Shown: piece after piece, positions 59,801 to 64,000 of the stretch
Layout: the number at the start of each line of letters is the position of its first letter
How positions within the stretch are numbered: the stretch's first letter is position 1
Source of the DNA: Apus apus
Lineage: Eukaryota; Chordata; Aves; Apodiformes; Apodidae
NCBI RefSeq assembly: GCF_020740795.1
Contig: NC_067289.1
Span: 26,220,108 to 26,284,107 of the forward strand
DNA length: 64,000 nt
Direction of reading: 5' to 3'
Made by a program: the position numbers and the translations under genes
The notes under the pieces: model-generated
Seen by the model: only the letters and a program-made list of their open reading frames with translations
Databases searched by the model: none
What the model was told of the DNA's origin: nothing

Positions 59801-61865
59801 ACATTGCTGAGCTCCGTGTCCCTCACAGTGATGTTCTCATCGGACGTGGGCGGGACATAGTCAGCAGACAGGAACAGCATCAGAAACTCCATGCGGTCCA
59901 TCAGCCCCAGCTTGTCAACAACCTCTGCCTAAAGCCCGAGACAAAGGAAAGCAGGACTTGAAACACAGCCTCAGCTACTCCCAGATGAGGTTTTCATTAA
60001 GCCTTTTGATCCTCTGTACAAGTCAGTCCAGTTGCTGTAGAAGGCAAAGCCAAATGCTGCTCACTGGGAAAAGTCACTCTCTGGCCCTGTCACACTGTCC
60101 AGCCTGAGCTATTCAACTCCCTGATCTCCATCACCTCCATGGGAAGCTCAGCAGTGGTGGCTGGAGGGCAGCCCAGGGGTCACCACCACTTGTCACTGCT
60201 AGGACAGTGACTGGAAACACAGGCATGAAGGATAACAAGGGCACAACAGAGAATGTGAAGTAAGGCAGGGTGAGCTGAAAGCTTCTGATGCCCAACAGGA
60301 GGGTCTGCTCAGTGATCCAGACTGCCTTGTTTTTTCAGACAGCTCCCTCAAAACCAAGAAACAGCTGCTGCAGTGGTGAACTCCAGAAGCCAAGGCAGCC
60401 AGGTCTTTCAGGATGCCAAGAACATTGGTGGCACAAATATAGGGATAGAGAGTGACAGAATCACTGAATGGTTTAGCCTGGAAAGGGCCATCTAGTCCAA
60501 CCCCCTGCAGTGAGCAGGGACATCTTCAACCAGATCAGGTCACTCAGACCCCATCCAACCTGACCTGGAATGTTGCCAGGGATGGGGTGTCTACCACCTC
60601 TCTGGGCAACGTGGGCCAGTGTCTCACCACCCTCACTGTAAAATATTTCTTCTGTATACCTAGTCTAAATCTCCTCTCTTCTAGTATAAAACTATCACCT
60701 CTTGTTCTGTCACTACAGGGCCTGCTAAAAAGTCTGTTCCATTTGTCTTATAAACTCCTTCAGGTACTGGAAGGAGCTTTAAGGGTTCCCTGGAGCCTTC
60801 TCTTCTCCAGGCTGACTCACTCCAACAGCTCCATGTCATGGCAGCCAGGGCTTTCTTGAGTGCTTGAAGAGAAGACCTTCCTGGCCAGGAGGGCCCGCCA
60901 GCAGCAGTGTCACTCCCCTTTTTCACACAGTGTGTTTGAAATGGCTGGCTAACACGAGTGCAATGAAGCAGAAGCCAGGGATATAACAGCTATAAAAACA
61001 GCATGGGAAGATGCAAGGACCAGGTTGTCAGTGGACACTGCCATGGAACTGCTGGTGGGGTGTAACACCACTGCCTGTATGGATTGCAAAACAGTTCTGT
61101 GCTGCCGAGCTAGGGACTGGGTTTTGGCAGGCAAGGCTACAGTGGTATTAAAAGTTTTATACAGAGAGAGAGCACAGTTAACTTCTACATGCTCTAGTGT
61201 TATCAGCCCTGTGATTAGCTCTGTGTAATTTTTAGGATCATTCTGTCAGTAGATTTCTATGAAACCACAAAAACTAGTGGTTTTTAAGAAGTACACTAGT
61301 TTCCCTTTCCCTGCTGCCCAATGCAACACTTCCAAGGAAGGTCAATAAGCAGGTCCTGGGGAAGCTTGATATACAGGTTCCAAAGAAACTTGTTACACCA
61401 GATCTGAGAAACTGGAGAAATGGAAAGAGCCACGTTTCAGCTGCAGGGGAGCAGAGGTTGCAGCCCCACCTTGTGTGCCCATACCTGCCCTGTCCCATTA
61501 CACAGCACATTCCCATACTCTGAACAGTGCTTTCTCAAGACTGCACAACTAAATCTAAGTTTCTTTATAATCAGTTACAGTGAATTCAGTGTTAATTCCG
61601 GCCACTACTGACCACCACTTGGAATATAACCCAGAGTTTGTTCTACAGGGAGGTGTGACATGAGGCGTCGCTGTGTCTCTATCAGCCACAGGCCCCCGAC
61701 CATCCCCACTGCCCCTCCCCAGCTCACCATGTGCCACAGGGTCCTTGAGCTAGCATCCAGAAGCATCACTTTCCAGTGCTCATCGATGTCCTCGGGGAGA
61801 GGGGTGTAGAGGTAGTAAGCAAGGAGGGCAGAGGCGAGGCAGAGGCAGAGCAGCTTGGCTCCCAT
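56239..61865 (-). CDS. AADAC: AADAC, arylacetamide deacetylase (five exons, complete)
   Basis: This serine esterase of the hormone-sensitive-lipase-like alpha/beta-hydrolase family is anchored in the ER membrane with its catalytic domain in the lumen. It hydrolyses arylacetamides and short acyl esters and is implicated in hepatic and intestinal lipid handling. Joining the five exons gives 403 residues (human 399). It has an N-terminal hydrophobic signal anchor (about residues 4-20), oxyanion-hole motif HGGGW at 111-115, nucleophile Ser189 in GDSAGG (187-192), Asp343 in 'HDVLRDDG' and His373 in 'DAFHG'. N-glycosylation sequons Asn78 and Asn282 also fit the family. All junctions are GT-AG with compatible phases (0, 1, 2, 0), and the internal exons of 223, 70 and 172 nt fit a conserved family structure. 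No frameshift or stop was seen. A paralogue such as AADACL2 is less likely, given the catalytic context and position next to SUCNR1. Confidence 0.95.
57933..58104 (-). CDS. AADAC: AADAC exon 4
   Basis: The acceptor is 'tttccccccaccag' and the donor CAG|GTAAAA. The 172 nt complete Asn144 and encode [10 protein letters not shown] through the GDSAGG nucleophile motif (Ser189) to Gln201. Confidence 0.95.
58441..58510 (-). CDS. AADAC: AADAC exon 3
   Basis: The acceptor is 'ttcctgtcattgcag' and the donor AA|GTAAGA. The 70 nt encode the segment [20 protein letters not shown] and onward (residues 121-144, sharing codons 121 and 144 with its neighbours). Confidence 0.94.
59706..59928 (-). CDS. AADAC: AADAC exon 2
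   Basis: The acceptor is 'ctcgggctttag' and the donor TAG|GTGAGT. The 223 nt encode residues 47-120 plus the first base of codon 121. It includes the Asn78 sequon and the HGGGW oxyanion-hole motif. An apparent start at Met57 or Met59 inside this exon is not the true start. Confidence 0.95.
59929..61727 (-). other. AADAC: AADAC intron 1
   Basis: This intron lies between the exon 1 donor and the exon 2 acceptor. It contains one CR1 copy (60454-60838) and otherwise no recognised feature. Confidence 0.9.
60454..60838 (-). mobile_element. CR1 LINE 3' end fragment in AADAC intron 1
   Basis: The plus strand reads 'cagaatcactgaatggttta', 'tctagtccaaccccctgcag', 'ggatggggtgtctaccacct', 'ccttctcttctccaggctga' and 'ctccaacagctccatgtcat', the reverse complement of a CR1 3' region with an internal deletion shortly before the end. 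It is inserted in the same orientation as the host gene. Confidence 0.92.
61728..61865 (-). CDS. AADAC: AADAC exon 1 (coding part)
   Basis: The start codon is at 61865-61863 in the context 'gcgcgATGG'. The 138 nt encode residues 1-46, beginning with a Leu/Ala-rich signal anchor followed by '[16 protein letters not shown]'. The donor is CACATG|GTGAGC, phase 0. An open frame extending upstream of this ATG has no signal sequence at its start and is not favoured. Confidence 0.93.
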
Positions 61866-64000
61866 CGCGCGGTCCCGGCTCCTCCGCACTGCCCGACCCA
61901 GCTCCCAGCAGCTCCACCCCAGCACACGCAGGGTAAAGTTAATCCCATGTTTTCCTTGGGTCCCAGCCAGGCAGTGATTTCCAAGCTGATCTCCCAGGAC
62001 AGAGGTTACTCTGCCAGGCACCTCCCAAGAAAACATGTTTCTTCAGCAAGGTGTTCAGCTGCTCAGAGCCAACTGAGCCAGCACTTCAACCCCAGGTCTA
62101 ACATCACAGCTCCTACCTCCATCCCACTATTACCCCCTTTCCTGCCCTCTGCAACAACAGCCAGCACGAGGGCTCAGGGCCCCTGGAGAACAAGGAATAG
62201 AATGTGCCCTGAGAACCAAGGGCTGCTGCAAAGTGACACTGGAATGCAAAAAGGTGTACTGCATATTCCAGAGCTAGAGCTCCTCTGGTCAACCATGGCT
62301 CAGGGTGCAGAGCCACCAGCCAGGACCAGGGGACAGCAGCGTGGAGCCCACTGGCCTTTCTCAGGCAATAGCAGGCACCTGTGTTGGCAAAACCCCATCC
62401 TTCCTTCTGTACTAACACACCAAACCAGTTGCACAACCACCAGTTGGGCAGAAAAAAAGTCCAATCTTTTACAGAGCTTCTGGTTAATTTTTGAAAGACC
62501 AGATTTAACTGTTGCTGTTCTCTGGATGAAGAGATTTCTATCCATCTCCCAGAGACAGTCACTGCCACACAGGGTGGGCTCAGAACCAGGTAATAATAAT
62601 TCCACTAAGGAAACACTAGCAGCACAGGCACACACACAGGGGGTAACAAGAACAGGTGCAGCACTAAGAGCCCTGCTGTAGAGATAAATTGAAAAGGTAA
62701 AAAGCTCCGTCTAAATGCGATTTCTCCTGCTGGAGTTTTGCCAGGTGGGACACAGCAGCCCCACTTGTTCTCTCACACCAAGCAGCCCTCAGGGGTGGAG
62801 CAGCCTTTGGAAGACCAGACAGCACGAAGACTGAACACTGACCTATGTTGCACCAGCCCACATGCAGAGAGGAGGCAGCTTTAGTCAATCTAGCAAATAT
62901 TTTCTTTACTACCATGCTGGGCACTTCCAAAATATTAAGGTACTTTAGAAATCCAGCCATGGTCTCCCTCCTCAGCCTGGGACAGGTCACCCCCTTCTCC
63001 TTGCTGAAGCTCAGATTACTCATTCTCTCAGGGTTAGTTTCAGAGGCTGAGAGGCAAAATGTGGGTAAAGGAGCAGAATTTCAGGCAACAGGGGAAGGGC
63101 AAGCCCAGGCAGGGAAGGGCTGGGGACAAAGCCCTGTGCTCCCTGACCCTCCCCAGAAGCCTCTCTGAGCTCCCCAGACACACTTCCTCTGCCTGACACC
63201 CCCGACACACACCTTATTTTGGGTCTTATTTTGTTGTATTTGAGGAATGTTTAACCCTCTCCCACACCAATGTCTAGCTGAAGCAGGGCTGTGTTTTTCC
63301 AACATGCTCTGTGCCCTGTTCTTGCCCAAGTTCACCCTTGGCTTAGGCAAGAGTTCACAGTGTTTATCTTCAGATACCAGCATCTACTGATCTGTCAGCC
63401 AGCCCTCCTGTCCTCCAGTGAACCCACCCCAATTCACAGCTTGAATTCATCATTTAAGGCAATCCTAAAACATCAACTTAGAGGGAAGAGCCTGTATCAT
63501 GCCTATTTTTTAGAGCCCTGTCAGCAGAAAGGACCAGCTGAGACAGCAGAAGGCCCCTCTCACAGTGGGGGAATGGGGTGCCAAATGAAACGTGCACATG
63601 AAAATCCAGAGCAAGCCCATCCAGCAATTACCCTTGGTGTTACATCCCACCACAGAGCCCCCACACTGCTGCCACTGCAGGTTGCTGGAGTGTCCTGGAA
63701 CCTCCTGCCCCTCGCTATTCCCAAAGCAAACCAACCTCCTTGTGCTGCTCTCCCTGTACACAGCGTCCCCACAAAGTCATGCAGGGTGCCCCCTGCCTGC
63801 CTTCAGCATTTTCACCTATTCCAAGATACTGGTGTTTCAGAAAATAAGGACGGAAAAACTTCCCTGCTCAAGGCCAGGGCTAAGGCTGCGATGGGAGAAG
63901 GAGCAGCTGGATGCCCAGAGCCACATCCCTGCATGTGGGCTGTGTCACAGGCAAGCATGGTCAGGACTGCCTGTCATTGTGTGGCACAGTGTGGGGACAC
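61866..64000 (-). other. AADAC 5' flank, no gene recognised
   Basis: This is upstream sequence of AADAC. The first 70 bp are GC-rich. A 'gggtaaagttaat' element is at about 61931-61943. No further AADAC-like exon, CR1 copy or RNA gene was recognised up to the end of the window. Confidence 0.55.
61931..61943. promoter_or_regulatory. AADAC: Possible HNF4/HNF1-like element upstream of AADAC
   Basis: 'gggtaaagttaat' lies about 70 bp upstream of the ATG. It resembles a degenerate HNF4 direct repeat (consensus near rggncaaagttca) and ends in GTTAAT, an HNF1 half-site. Liver expression of mammalian AADAC under HNF4 control makes this plausible, but a match this short can occur by chance. Confidence 0.3.

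Noticed and set aside
1-64000. CRISPR arrays, bacterial operons, phage or plasmid modules, tRNA or rRNA genes
   Set aside because: None seen. The sequence is intron-rich vertebrate DNA with CR1 repeats, so bacterial-type systems are not expected.

Overview
The window looks like bird nuclear DNA. Intron-split vertebrate genes lie among copies of the avian CR1 LINE, whose 3' ends carry the usual 'tcatagaatca' type of terminal repeat read in reverse, with CpG-island promoters between long AT-richer introns and spacers. Species cannot be read from the sequence. All three genes I can support lie on the minus strand, in the order MBNL1, SUCNR1, AADAC. This is the same neighbourhood as the human AADAC-SUCNR1-MBNL1 cluster at 3q25, so the window is an ordinary conserved vertebrate locus. 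I found no sign of a bacterial, phage, CRISPR or gene-cluster type system.

Layout. (1) Positions 1-3503 are intron of MBNL1 downstream of its first coding exon. (2) Positions 3504-3677 encode MBNL1 residues 1-58, including the first CCCH zinc finger. The exon probably extends 5' to a good splice acceptor at 4436/4437, which gives a 5'UTR of about 760 nt that is very rich in YGCY motifs. (3) Positions 4437-5440 form a CpG island with duplicated CCAAT boxes and a five-copy 36-bp minisatellite. (4) Positions 5440-19380 are intron. (5) Two more GC-rich islands (19.4-20.8 kb and 25.6-26.45 kb) carry strong minus-strand splice donors and look like alternative MBNL1 first exons. (6) Positions 26.5-47.9 kb are spacer with CR1 fragments. 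(7) SUCNR1 occupies 47945-50615. Its main exon lacks an ATG, and the initiator codon sits in a separate upstream exon. (8) Positions 50.6-56.2 kb hold a GC-rich SUCNR1 5' region, an LTR-like stretch and a CR1 reverse-transcriptase fragment. (9) AADAC occupies 56239-61865 in five exons, with an intact 403-residue reading frame. (10) Positions 61866-64000 are AADAC upstream sequence.

The genes share no pathway. MBNL1 is an RNA-binding splicing regulator, SUCNR1 is the succinate-sensing G-protein-coupled receptor, and AADAC is an ER-membrane serine esterase. The most useful points are the spliced gene models, which single-frame ORFs miss, the candidate MBNL autoregulatory exon, the alternative first exons, and several lineage-type tandem repeats close to promoters.
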